The notes under the pieces were generated by a model. The model had not been told where the DNA came from and searched no databases. It saw nothing but the letters and a program-made list of their open reading frames with translations. A stretch of 64,000 bases of DNA from Otatea glauca (taxonomy: Eukaryota > Streptophyta > Magnoliopsida > Poales > Poaceae): contig CM070715.1 of NCBI GenBank assembly GCA_036346275.1, positions 75,875,667 through 75,939,666 of the forward strand, given 5' to 3'. Made by a program: the position numbers and the translations under genes. Positions 23,649 to 35,497 of the stretch are shown here, piece by piece (positions within the stretch are counted from its first letter, which is position 1; each line of letters opens with the position of its first letter).

Positions 23649-25272
23649 ATGACGACTAGTAGATTAGTGCACTACACCAATTCACATATTTTTGATAGCT
23701 CAAATTATGCTTAATGGAAATTATTTATGATTTCTCATTTTAAATTCATGAGCCCCCCAAATATGGTGGATCGTAGATGTTGACTTTTCTCTTCGGTTGG
23801 ACGAAGTTGCTCCAACTAAAGGAAAAGAGAAATGCCTACATCTCGACACTCAAGCTACTAATGTTTTATTCAGCGTTGTGAGCATAGATGTATTTAATAA
23901 AATATGCAATCTCAAGAGCGCTCATGAGATGTGGACAAAGCTTCAAGATCTATATGACGTGTCCACATCCCCAAGTGAGAATTGCATAGAAGAATGGGTG
24001 TCGGGAGATGAAACCTCAAGTTCTATCTCAATTGATGAAGAACCGACAATATCATCGACCTCAACTTCTATCTCAAGCGATGATGAGCCTACCATTCCAT
24101 CTCTTCCATCGCGTTGCTTCATGGCAAAAGGTAAAATTGAGGTAAGTGATGATGATGATGACGATGATGAGCTCTCTTATGATGACATGATGAATTTATT
24201 ATAGGAGCTCAATGATTATCTTGGAAAAGAGAAAGCAAAATATAAGATTTTGAAGCTTGAGCATGATTCACTTCAAAATGATTATAATGTGCTTAAAGAA
24301 AACCATGAATCTCTTCTTCTCAAGGAAATCACTAACCCTAGGGTGGACATAGGAATCTCATGTGATTTAATTGATGAAATTCCTTGCTTAAATGTCAATC
24401 CTAATATTTCATCAAAAATTAACATGTCCACCTCTTGCAATGATTTAATTGATATGCCTTGTTGCTCTAGTTCAAATGCTATTACTTTCCCTATGCTCGT
24501 TGTAACTAATCTTGTAGAGGAAAATAAAGAGCTCAAGGAACAAGTCACTCAATTAAAAAGTAACTTAGAGAAGTGCTTCAAAGGGAATGCCACCCTCGAC
24601 AACATTCTAAGCAATCAACGAAAGTTGGTTGACAAGAGAGGGATCGGCTACATCTCCAAGAGGGAGAAGAACATGAAGGGCCACTACGCCTTGATGCGTC
24701 CTCATCAAGTGGATTTCAAGCCACAATCATCAACCGTGAGGCAAACCAGCAAGGAGCAAGTCAAGAAGGTCAAGAGAGGGCCAAATAGCGTGACGTGCTT
24801 CAATTGTCGGGAAAAGGGGTATTTCGGTAAGGATTGTCCCAGAGGTATCACTCCTAAGTCTTTTATTGTCAATGATTATTATTTGCTTAGGAGATATAAA
24901 TCTAGAAATGTGTTTGGTCAAAATGCTAGATTTCCTAAGACTATGAAGAATCATGTAAATCATGTGCTTAGGAAAAATAACAATAACAAACCATTTGCTA
25001 GATGTACTAGATCCTCTAAGTTCATTTGTTATAATGATCATCATGTGCTTAGAAAGGATAAAACTAGTAATGGGTTTGCAAAAATTGCTAGAATTCCTAA
25101 ACCTCCAAAATTCAATGCCATTAATTCGCTTAGGAGGAATAACAATTGCAAACCATTTGCTAATTGTGTTAGTTCACCTAAGACTATTAATGTTAGGGCC
25201 ATTTGGGTTCCTAAATCTCTTGTGACTAACATTTTTGGACCCAACAAAAATTGGGTACCAAAAAGTACCTAA
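23649..25272 (+). pseudogene. Gag of the large Copia element, CCHC knuckle
   Basis: Gag opens at the ATG at 23,649, but a TAA replaces a serine codon near 23,714 and an extra C in a C-run near 23,755 shifts the frame. From 23,797 the frame encodes the UBN2-type gag core (E-V-A-P-T-K-G, A-H-E-M-W-T-K-L-Q-D-L-Y) to a TAG at 24,202-24,204, then continues in the same frame to 25,272. This second part has a coiled-coil-like segment (24,215-24,600) and a zinc knuckle C-F-N-C-R-E-K-G-Y-F-G-K-D-C, in which the usual histidine is phenylalanine. The C-terminal 120 codons are Asn/Lys/Arg-rich with repeated L-R-(K/R)-N-N-N motifs. Three lesions make this copy non-coding. Confidence 0.82.
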
Positions 25273-28200
25273 AAGATTTTTAGGTGCTTAGATATGCATT
25301 GGAGGTTTGGCTCTATCAAGAAAGAGATGAATCCATCATTTGCAAAATGGAGCCAAGCATGAAGACAATCGCTCCAATCATGAACCAATGCTATCTCGGT
25401 AACAAGTATTTAAATTGATAATTTTAGCTTATAGCCTTGTGTAGGTTATATCGCATTATTCATGAAATTCAATTTGAATGCTTGTTCATTTTCTTGCTCA
25501 TGCTTGTTAGTTGTATTGATTGTAACCTTGAGCAAGTTGGATTGTGGCACATTTAGAGGGAGTGCTAAATCATAACCATGTATATCACATCCCTATGTGT
25601 GCCCATATTTATAAAAGTGCTAATATAAGTTTTTCAAAATCAAGCTATTTTAGCCAAAACTCAAATTTGTATATCTATTAGTAATCCTTTGAAAAACTAG
25701 TTAATAAATGTATACAAATGCATTTGAAATGCTTTTCAATTATTTTGGTTTCACAAAAATCTATTTTACGAAGAAAATGAGTTTCAAGTCCAAAAGCTAG
25801 TTACTAATATCTTATTTTGGATTTAAATTTATAATTTTCATAGAATTAAAAGTAAAAAAGATTTTGAAAGTAGTTTCAAAAAGAAAATCCTAGAGTTGGT
25901 CATTCTTAACAACCTTCGTGTTCAAAAGATTTCCAAAAGACCAACCAATCAAAAGTTATTTGATTTTGAAACTCATCCAAAAACTAGTCTTTGACCTATA
26001 TTGGTCACACTACTGCACTTAGTGAGTTTCTCCATTTTGGACCGGATCTTGTGTAGTATATTGGATCCAAATGGTATTTTAGACTCATACACAAAAATTC
26101 AAATACCTTATCTCATCTTATTCTTCATTTGATTATTGTGTTAAAATATTTGGCTTTGTTTTACAAAGTTATTTCAAAAGGACCATTTTGGTCAAAAGTC
26201 AAAACTTTGTGTTTAAAAGACCCAAATTTGTGAAAAGCTTTGTAAAAATATTCTAACACGTCTTTCAAATGTTTTTCAAGCTTTCAAAATGGAAATTCTA
26301 TGTTGAAGTCAAATTTGGCCAAAAACCTTGTTCTGTCCCAAAATAGCCTAATTAAGCATATTGCTTGATTTTGGTATTCAAATTGGATTTCATTATCTTT
26401 TCAAGTGCTATCATAGTTTCTAAAAGTATTTCAAATCCTTCATACCATGAGTATTCAATTTCTATGAAATCCAAATTGGAGTTGCATTTTGAGGCCCTTA
26501 AGAAATTTTGATTTCCTTTTTATGCCTCAAAGCGCATTTTGCCAAAACCTTATCTCAAAAAGAAAATTAATCATTGAAATAGTTTCTAAAGTGTTTAAAA
26601 TAGTCCAAAGATTATTTTCTTGAAATTTTAAAATCATTTGGACTTCATTTGAAAAGATTTTGTAAAAAATTGCATTTTAGTCTACCGAGCTCGGCACTAC
26701 CACACCTGGACGGCAGTAGGACAGAAAAAGTCGGCACTACCGCATCTAAATGGCGGTAGTACTGGTCTGGTTGGTCAATTCTGAAAAATTCTGGTTTTCA
26801 AAAGTAAACTTTGGGATATCTCAGAATGGAGTTTCCCTTTTTGAAAATTCTTTTTGAAGAGATTTTTATGATCCTAAAGTATCTCTATGAGAATTTTCAA
26901 ATCATTTGAAAAATATTTGTTGTTGTTTCAAGTGGTACTAATTTGGTTTCATTTTCAGAAGTTTTTAGTAGTATTAACTTGTTGCTTCTTAAATTGCTTT
27001 TAATTGGTATCAACTTGGTCTTCATTTGATTTAATCTCACAGTGATATCCACTTGATATCCTCAAAAGCAAAACTTGTGTATATATCTAAATGCAATATA
27101 AGCTCCAAGGTTCATCTTTTGAATATTATGGGAGCTTATTCAAATCAAGTTTTGTATATTTACGTCCAAGTGGTATCCCTTAAATTGTTTTCAATTGGTA
27201 TCAGACCTCTATGATTTTGAGCTATTGTGAAGAACTCATGATCATGAAAATTGATTCTCCATTAAGTGTCTTAAATGACGAATTAATCAATTCTTGGAGA
27301 TCAAAAGGAATCATTTATTGAGTTCTTCTCTTGAAGCTCAAATGAGCTATATTTGTTTACTCTGATACCTTCGAGTTCCTGAAAGCTAAGGGGTATTGTT
27401 CTTTACAAGTGGTATTCTTCTTCTACCCCTTATGTATCTTTTTGAAGTTTCATATGGTAATTCAAACTCATTATGGTGGTGAGTCTCCCTCTTTAAGCTC
27501 AAATTGTAAGTTCAATCTCTCAAAGACTCTCTGTGTGAGATCCTTTGTCAAAATGAAATACATGAAGAGGAGAATTCCATGTTTAAGCATTGTTTTTCAA
27601 AGAAAAATATTTTATTTACATTGCCTATCTTTCAAGTGGTTCATCAAGCAATGCTTCTTGAGATTGCTTCTAATTGGTATTCTTCTTTCTCAAGTGGTAT
27701 CAACTTCATTTTCAAAAGAGTGAAAATTCTTTTTCATGTGATTTATTGAAAATTTGAATCATTTTTTTAGTTTCCTCAGTTGAGCCCTATTAGGCAAATT
27801 ATGGACTCTTCCATTCAGTCGTGATGGATTCATTGTATAGCCTAATAAAATGAGGAGTTTTATTTGAATGTGTTTCAAATAATCCATTTTGAGCTTTAAC
27901 TCTAAATATGGCCTCTTTCTAAAAGTGGTTTACTCTTTTAGACCATATTTCAAAACTTTGCAAAAAATATATTGGTTTTGAATTAAAACAAGTTTTTAAC
28001 TCTCTAAAACCAAAATTCCTTGCAAAGGTCATATGATGTCATTTCAAATCCTTTTATGACCTATATTCGATTGCTTTTCTTACCAAGCTCTGTACTCTTT
28101 TTTATTTGGCACATGATCTTCCAAGTGATGCTTAGCTCTCAATGTTTCCAAGTGGTATAACCTCCTTTTGGATTGGTTTTCTATTTTTGGTGTTTAATGC

Positions 28201-28604
28201 CAAAAGGGGGAGAATGGGAGAATGTGAGCTTAATTCCTTCATTTGGATTTGAGAAAAAGGGAGAGAGTTATTTGTAAATTGCCTATTTCCATTCCTTGAA
28301 ATCCTTGAAATGTTTATTTAAAAAGGGAAAATAGATTTGTGAAATATTTTATATTTTGAGAGTTCAACAAATGGTATAAGAGCTTGGATTTGTTGTTTCA
28401 AAGAAAATTTGATGCAAATGGTATAAGAGCTTGGATTTTCGAATTTCCTTCTTGTGCTTATTTGTTTTATTTGTCAAAGAGGGGGAGTTTTCACATTAAT
28501 GCCTAAAAGGGGAGTGGTTATTCGAATTTTGATCTTCAAAATCCCCTCATGCATTATTTTTCATCCAAATGAGAAATTAATATAGCATTTGTCATCAATC
28601 ACAC
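25273..28604 (+). other. Long non-coding interior of the large Copia element
   Basis: 3.3 kb between gag and the polypurine tract with no pol domain on either strand; the longest frame (27,409-27,723) is not protein-like. From 26,931 on it contains at least ten copies of (A/C)A(A/T)(G/T)TGGTAT-type motifs resembling the element's own primer-binding site. A GC-rich pair of inverted CGGCACTACCGC/GGCGGTAGT motifs lies at 26,690-26,770. Confidence 0.7.
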
Positions 28605-28617
28605 AAAAGGGGGAGAT
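28605..28617 (+). promoter_or_regulatory. Polypurine tract of the large Copia element
   Basis: AAAAGGGGGAGAT immediately precedes the 3' LTR start TGTAAG, the standard plus-strand priming site of Copia elements. Confidence 0.85.
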
Positions 28618-31600
28618 TGTAAGTTCAAGCTCTATTAGTTTTGGTGATTGGTTTTATATTAATGTTTAATCCTTGTCTAATGACAAATCTAATCATTATG
28701 AGACTAACATGTTAATTGAGCATCATTTTTATTAGTCTCAAATTCGGATTGAAAATGGAAAACCCAAGGTACGCACTCGTATTCATTTCAATTGTCTTAA
28801 TGCATACTTAGGATTCAAGTTAAAAGATAAACTCTTCTATTGCCTTAGTCTAAATATGTGCATTATGTTTCCAAATCTATGTATACATGAATGCACACAT
28901 CTAGGGGGAGTTGATAATTTAACTTGATGTTTCAATTGTATTGATCCATGTCCTCTTGCTAAATAACATATAAAGGATCAAGACTTTTAAACAATCTTTT
29001 GAGTATATATATATAACTTGTGTAGTTGTAGTACACTCATGTTAATATGGAATAAACTCAAATACTATCTAAGATTAATTATGTGCATATTGATTCCATA
29101 TGCAATTAGTTATATGCACATACTTAATGGAGTTTGTTCTATAGTTGATGGTCTAAATGTATTAATCCCTTTCCATCACTCAAACATATTGGATCATTAC
29201 TAACCATCATATTCAGTATATGAAACTTGTGTAGTTATGTATACTCATGCCAATTTAAATTGAGTTTAAATTGAGTTCGGTTGTCTTTCAATCAATCAAA
29301 GAACATTTCATCATGTGTTGATAGTGTCTCTATGTTGATTAAGGACAAGCGGAAAGTTCTTGAGTATAATGAAGCATTAGTTGCATTAAAGTACTCAAGA
29401 CACAATAAATCATTCATATTGATTTGGGTTGTGCTCAATCGATCTGGAGGTATCCATTATGTGTTAATGGAGTGCGGTGATGATTGAGACAACCGTGTTT
29501 GTTAGACTAACATCTTGCATGAGTTGTGAAGTAGGTTGAGTCTAAGAAAATGAAGAATTGAGAACGAGAAGTCATCATGTGTTGATGAGCTTCAAGAGGT
29601 GATCTCGAAGTGAATAGAAGAGCTAAAAGATTCATCATGTGGTGATGAACAAGAAGAAGAAGATTCGATCCTGGAGAGAAGATGATTGGATATTATAAAA
29701 GCTCCAAGTGGATCGCTAGAGGCAAAGGTATAACTAGCAAGGGCTAAGGATGTGTTCCTAGTCTTTTACCGGTCTCGGTGCTTGGTTGAGAGACCGGGTT
29801 GCTAGTTAGGTGCCGTACTATTAAGAGGTGTTAAGCCTTTTACCTTGAGCTTCATCATTTGTTGATGAACTCAATCCAGTTTATTCTAGCTCACTCTTTT
29901 GATCGGTTTTTGCATGGAGCTAACCATTTGGCATGTGTTGCGAATGGATGAAGCTCATGCATTGTATTTTGCATGAGCTAAGTATTTGCATGTGTTGCAA
30001 ATAAGGGAGCTCATGCTTGCTTCTTATTAAATCTTAATTGAATTGGTTTCTGCATGAAGCTATAGATTTGCATGTGTTGCAAAAGGGAGATAGCTTTTGC
30101 ATTGTTGTTTATGTGGTTATTGCTTGGAGCTAAGTTTTGCATGTGTTGCAAAAGGAGAGAGCTCAAGCAAATTGGTTTAAAGTGGTTGCATGGCGCTAGA
30201 GATTTGCATATGTTGCAAATAGAGAGCTCATGGACTCGAGTTTGTTTTGGTTGTTTGTATGGAGCTAGGTATCTGCATATGTTGCAAATGGAGAGCTCAT
30301 GCATTGGAGTTTTAGCTTGTGACTTGATCAGGTGTTGATCATCACAAGGCTCAGTGTGTTTTGTGCTTTGAGTTTGCAAAATGTGTTTTTGCAAAATATT
30401 GAATGGATTCGTTATTTGCAAATGTGTTTTGCAAATAAGCTCGAGGTTGTGGGTTTCAATCCTAGAGCATGTGTTGGCATTTGCAAATGTGTTTTGCAAA
30501 GTGTCGGGATTATGTGTTGATCCTTACATAGCAAGAGGATTGATCTCATATGTTCATGGTTCATTTGCGAATATGTTTTGCGAATGAACTGGAGTTATGG
30601 GTTTCGATTCTAAAGCATGTGAATAGGGTTTGCAAATATGTTTTGCATATTGACTTGATCAAGTGTTGATCATCACATGGCTAAGAGAATTGATCTCATA
30701 GGTTCTCGGTTTATTTGCGAATGTGTTTTGCAAATAAGTTTGAAGTTTTAATGCGATTCGTTGGAGCATGTGAATAGGGTTTGCAAATGTGTTTTGAAAA
30801 TTGACGTGATCATGTGTTGATCATCACATGGCTCAAAGAACCAACCTTCGAAAGTTTGGAGAAAAGTTTTTGTGAAAAACATGTTTTTCTCCTCTGGCCG
30901 GCAATGCCGATCTCTGGGTGCGGTACTGCCGTATGGGCGACAGTACCTACCCATATGGCCGGTAGCTTTATTACAGAAGGGGCTATTTCTGGGATTTTGC
31001 CCGGCCGGCACTATCGCCCCCAAGAGGCGGTACTTCCGCTTTAGTCGGCACTACCGGTCCTTAGAGGGCAGTAGTGCCTATTTTGTAGCCGTTGCTAACC
31101 GTTGGAGGTCGAGACCGGCACTACCAGCCCTCATGGGCGGTAGTGCCGGTTTTGCTGAAAAATACCCGATTTGCCCCCCAACGGCTAGATTTCGTGTGGA
31201 GGCTATAAAAGGATGCCAAGGGCTGGCATTAAGGGTTGTTGTTGGGAGATATTTTGGAGGGGTTGTGCATGTGTTGCACTCTTCAATTTGGTTTTTGAGC
31301 TAAGAGTGAGCCATAATTGCATGTGTTGCAATTAGGAAGTGGATTGAAGACCTCTTGTGCATGTGTTGCACTTGAGGAGGATCCTAGTGCATGTGTTGCA
31401 CTTGAGAGGTCACCGGAGTGCATGTGTTGTACTAAGTGAAGTTCAAGTGGAAGGCTTGACTTGTTACTCTTGGTGTTTGCCGACACCTAGACGGTGTAGC
31501 AGCGTCATGCGCAGTGACCTTCTCAAGAAGATTGTGAGAAGACGTGGCAAGTTGTGAAGGTCGGTGCTCGCCTACCCGGAGGGGGAAAGAGCAACCATTA

Positions 31601-32003
31601 GTGGATTCGAGGTGTGTTTCAATTCGTGGAGCCGGTCCAATTTGTTTGGGCTAAACTCAACATGGACTAGGGGAGACTGGCAAATCTCCGAACACCACGG
31701 TAAAAAGTATCGTGTCTCTTGTGCTTGCATTCTATTCCTTATTTATATTCATAGAATTAAATTGATTGATTGCTTGTATTTAGGATTGCATTTTATTGTT
31801 AGAGACATAATTTGTTAGTGCATATAGTGAGCCTAGTTGATTTAGGCTTTAATTGTCAAAATCTTAGTTTATCGCTTCTGCCTTAATTATTGTTAAGGTT
31901 TTGGCATATAGTTAATTAGGGGTGAATTGATTTGTAGAAAATCGTAGAATAATTTTTAAAAGCCGTCTATTCACCCCCTCTAGTCGGCATCCTCGATCTT
32001 ACA
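28618..32003 (+). repeat. 3' LTR of the large Copia element
   Basis: 3,386 bp, uninterrupted, TGTAAG...CTTACA. It carries the intact form of the Gypsy target (TCATG at 30,298-30,302), the ~69-bp GCAAAT repeats, and paired CGGCACTACCG-type inverted motifs at 30,895-31,160. Followed by ACCTT, the target duplication. Confidence 0.9.
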
Positions 32004-32639
32004 ACCTTGTGTCCCCTTTCTCTCTCCATCCTCTCTGCTAGCCATGGAGGTGGCTACGGCTCCAGGGATGGCCAGATCCAGTGTGGTGAGGTTGGGTGGT
32101 GTCAGGGATGGTCAAATCCAACGTAGCATGGCTAGGAGGTAGGCAGATCCGATATGGCTTTGCTGGGCAACATCGGGGGTGGCCCTAGCTCTGGCTTCAG
32201 GGGAAATTTAATTTGGTGTGCAATGGAGCTAGGAAGCGAACAAATCCCGTCACTATGAGTCTGGGTAGCATCAAGGATGATAGGATCTGGCGTGGTAGCT
32301 TGCTTATGGCGACCACAAATCCGACAAGCTCACTTCCAACTGCGGTGATTGGCTACGAGACTCCTTATCCAAGTCCAGTGATGGATGTGGCAGCTTCTAC
32401 TGTCGTTTTCATCACTAATGATAGGATCAAGCAAATTTAACGACGCCGACCTCAGATCTGGTTGGATCTCATGGCGGTGTAACTCGGTGGCTTAGTGACA
32501 CGTCTTAGAGCCTGGGCTAGAGACAGGGAAATGAGAGATGGAGGCTCGATGCAGAGCTCAACCACAGATTCGGCAGTGGGCATCATCGGTCAGCTCCATG
32601 GTAGCAGCGATAGTCAGGGCATGAGTTGAAGAAGAGAGT
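32004..32639. other. Pre-insertion target sequence, right part
   Basis: Moderately GC-rich sequence with degenerate GGATGG(C/T)CA(A/G)ATCC repeats near 32,065-32,170. No convincing gene; a 75-codon frame at 32,213-32,440 has no recognisable domain. It ends with AGT, the left target duplication of the CACTA element. Confidence 0.45.
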
Positions 32640-32759
32640 CACTACTATAGAATGGTACGTCACTATCGCTTCATCTGGGTCAGTTCTTAAGTTTTTAGGG
32701 AAAAACATTATGATAGATAACTTAGGAGGGGTGTTAATGATAATCACTATTGGTTCTCA

Positions 32760-33116
32760 GGTTAGAAGCGATTGTGATGTAGCACTGAGCACATCACAAT
32801 CGGTTCTTATGTGAGAAGCGATAGTGATGAGCACGTGCACATCACTATTGGTTCTCACATAAGAATCAATAGTGATATGCACGTGCTCATCATTATCGCT
32901 TCTTATATGAGAACCGATAGCGATGAGCATGCACATCACTATCGCTTCTTAAATAAGAATCGATAGTGATGTGCATGATCAGATCACTATCACTTCTTAA
33001 GTAGGAACCGATAGTGATGTGTATGTACATCACTATCGCTTCTTACATAAGAACCGATAGTGATGTGCATATGCACATCACTATCGCTTCTTAGGTAAGA
33101 ACCGATAGTGATGTGC
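32760..33116. repeat. Palindromic array, ~47-bp period, in the CACTA element
   Basis: Units of the form CATCACTATCG(C/G)TTCTTA followed by its inverted copy and a GTGCATGTGC-like spacer repeat with 46-48 bp spacing (CATCACT starts near 32,934, 32,982, 33,028 and 33,076). Related tracts lie at 33,480-33,830 and 34,090-34,620 (GTGTCGGTTTTTA...AAACCGA, about 60-bp period) and at 36,150-36,450. Each unit can fold as a hairpin. Confidence 0.8.
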
Positions 33117-34627
33117 TTCACTAGGTTATTTATACCCTCGAGCTGAACGTAGTGAAGTTTGGCATATCTTTTGAATGCTGACTCTTTTTTCAAAAATTCT
33201 TTTTGGAAAAGCTTTTAGTATCCCAAAGTATGTTTCAGCAAAATTTGTAATAATTTCAACTATATTTGAAAGAGTTACGGTCTTTTCTTTCTTTGTTGAA
33301 ATGCTGAAAATTCAGACGATTGGTGCGGTGATGCTTGAGATGCATTGAAAAGAAACTAGAACATATTTAATTACTAGAATGATCATGATAGGTTTGAGGA
33401 TTTTATTCGGTTTATGTCATGCATATAGATGTTACTATTGTCCATAGCTTTGCCTTGTCAACAACCTTATTTCTATATCTGTGTCGGTTTCTAGTGAAAA
33501 CCGACTGCAATTATTACTACTTCTGTGTTGGTTTATAGAGAAAACCGATTGCAATTATTTATATATCTGTGTCCATTTTTAGTGAAAACCGATTGCAATT
33601 ATTACTACATATGTGTTGGTTTATAGATAAAACCGATTGTAATTCTTTCTACAACTGTGTCTTTTTTTAGTAAGAACCGATTGTGTTTGTATTTTACATT
33701 TCTATCGGTTCTATACAAAATCGATTGCGATTGATGTTCATTTCTATCAGTTCCATACAAAACCGACTGCGATTGATGTTCATTTCTATCGGTTTTCTAT
33801 AAAACCAATTGTAATGAATGTGTCGCCGTCGGTCCGCATATAAGCTTTAGCTCACTCGGCTGCTTCCTCACCAAGCTCCCACTCCTCATCAGTTCCTCAT
33901 TCCCCTGAGCTAGCTTCTCATCGGTCCTCATGCATATAGATGTTACTATTGTCCATAGCTTTGTTGTATTACTTTAGTTGATTAGTCTATTTTAAATAGG
34001 TCATGTTATAAGCTAACATTTGTTATATAATCAATCCATTTTTAAATCATTTAACAAATTAGTATTATGCCTTGTTCAGTTGATATCTAGTGCTACTATA
34101 TTCATCTGTGTCGGTTTTTAATATAAACCGACAGTGATACTCTACTAATCTGTATCGATTTTTAGAATAAACCGATAGTGATACTTTACTCAACTATGTT
34201 GGTTTTTAATATAAACCGATAGTGCTACTTTACTCATATGTGTCGATTTTTAATATAAACCGATAGTGATACTATATTCATCTGTGTCGGTTTTCAATAT
34301 AAACCGATAGTGCTACTCTACTAATCTGTATTGGTTTTTAGAATAAATCGATAGTAATACTTTACTCATCTGTGTCAGTTTTTAATATAAATCGATAGTA
34401 ATACTGAGTCATCTGTGTCGGTTTTTATTTGAAACCGATAGTGATATGAGTTATATCTGTGTCGATTTTCCTTTGAACCAGATTGCATTGCCATTTTTAA
34501 TTCTATCGGTTTTTTACTGTATTGACGCTTTTATTACCGTCGGTTCGTTTATAGAACCGACTGAATTTTTATTTTTACAGTCGGTTCGAGTGTAGAACCG
34601 ACTGCATTGCCTGAGTTCGGACAAACT

Positions 34628-35005
34628 AAATGCGCTGTGTGCTCGCCGATCTTCCTCGCGCGCCACTTCACTAATTCCTTGCCCGCCCTCAAGCCCTAGC
34701 TCTTCCCGGCGTCCTCGGCGCCTGCTCCCCCCACCGACGCTGCCGCCTCCTCCCGTCGCCGAGCCCTCCCGGTGCCTCCTCCACCCCGGCGTCCTTGGCG
34801 CCTGCTCCCCCACCAACACTGCCGCCTCCTCCTCCCCACGCCGACTCCGCCCATCGCCGAGCCCTCCCGTCGTCGAGCCCTCCTCAAGCCAACTCCTCCC
34901 ATCGCCGACTCCTCCCGTCGCCGACTTCTCCCCACGCCAATCCCTCCCGTCGCTGACTCCACGCTGCCGACTCATCCCGTCGCCGCCCCCACGCCACCGA
35001 CTCCT
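34628..35005. other. GC-rich low-complexity block in the CACTA element
   Basis: Repeated CTCCCGTCGCCGA-like triplet runs encode proline/arginine- or glycine/arginine-rich frames on both strands. This is base-composition coding potential rather than a gene. It may derive from the 5' region of a captured gene. Confidence 0.5.
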
Positions 35006-35129
35006 CCCAATGCTAATTAGTCCAATTCACTGTGTTCTGTATGGCTTGCGTGCTGCGAGCAATTTAGAATGGTATTTTTTTGCAAAGCCATTGAGAAGAG
35101 TTGTGTTAAAATTTCACAATTTATTGCAG

Positions 35130-35217
35130 GAAGCTGTGCATACTCAAGGGTGTCTTTCCCGGGGAGCCAAAGAAGAAGGTGGAAGGGAACCACAAGATCT
35201 ACTACCAAATGATTTAA
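35130..35217 (+). pseudogene. Captured exon piece of Pescadillo
   Basis: After a TTATTGCAG acceptor ending at 35,129, the frame reads R-K-L-C-I-L-K-G-V-F-P, then E-P-K-K-K-V-E-G-N-H-K and I-Y-Y-Q-M before a TAA. This is the N-terminal region of plant Pescadillo homologues (nucleolar protein of the PeBoW complex, needed for 60S ribosome assembly), recognised from family knowledge. The genuine protein runs for roughly 600 residues and only about 28 are present. The reading frame continues after the TAA into two further exon-like pieces (up to 35,317, and 35,411-35,497) joined across a GT...AG intron; those I cannot assign. It is a transduplicated fragment inside the CACTA element. Confidence 0.78.
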
Positions 35218-35410
35218 ATCCACACTGTTCATTATCTAAGAACAAATGCTTCTAGTTCTTCTACTGATGACATGGTCCCAGCTAATGAAAATTCTACTTC
35301 AGATGGAAATCATATTGGTACTTTTCTTGCATACATCCTCCTGTATTGCTAGTTTATTGTGTTTTTGTGCTTTACACATGCTGAAGCTACTGTTGCCTGA
35401 ACTCATTTAG

Positions 35411-35497
35411 ATGTTCAAGAGAGCTACCAAAAGAGTTTGAACGACTCCTCCATGATAAGCACTGCTGCCAAAAGGCGACAAGAAACCTCAAATGAAG
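35411..35497 (+). pseudogene. Captured exon-like fragment of unknown gene
   Basis: Bounded by TTTAG at its left and GGTAATT at its right, this 87-bp segment is open and joins in frame to the preceding open segment that ends at a donor at 35,317/35,318 (serine-rich, ...D-G-N-H-I-D-V-Q-E-S-Y-Q). No family recognised. It could belong to the same source transcript as the Pescadillo piece or to another gene. Confidence 0.45.

Larger units (their letters stand above)
8676..32003 (+). mobile_element. Large gag-only SIRE-like Copia element, interrupted
   Basis: Direct repeats starting TGTAAGTTCAAGCTC and ending GATCTTACA lie at 8,676-23,590 (interrupted) and 28,618-32,003. A primer-binding site follows the first and a polypurine tract precedes the second. 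Flanking pentamers are ACCCT and ACCTT, a target duplication with one change. After removing the nested Gypsy element the LTRs are about 3,425 and 3,386 bp. The 5.0-kb interior encodes only a broken gag with a CCHC knuckle. No protease, integrase or reverse transcriptase was found between 25,273 and 28,617, so it must have depended on a partner element for mobility. Confidence 0.88.

Noticed and set aside
32760..33116. Regular short repeats resembling a CRISPR array
   Set aside because: Units are inexact palindromes without unique spacers, lie in a plant CACTA element, and have no cas genes.
34514..34975. A 153-codon Gly/Arg-rich frame on the - strand
   Set aside because: Repeats of GTCGGCGACGGG-type triplets within the CACTA element produce it in several frames; no domain.
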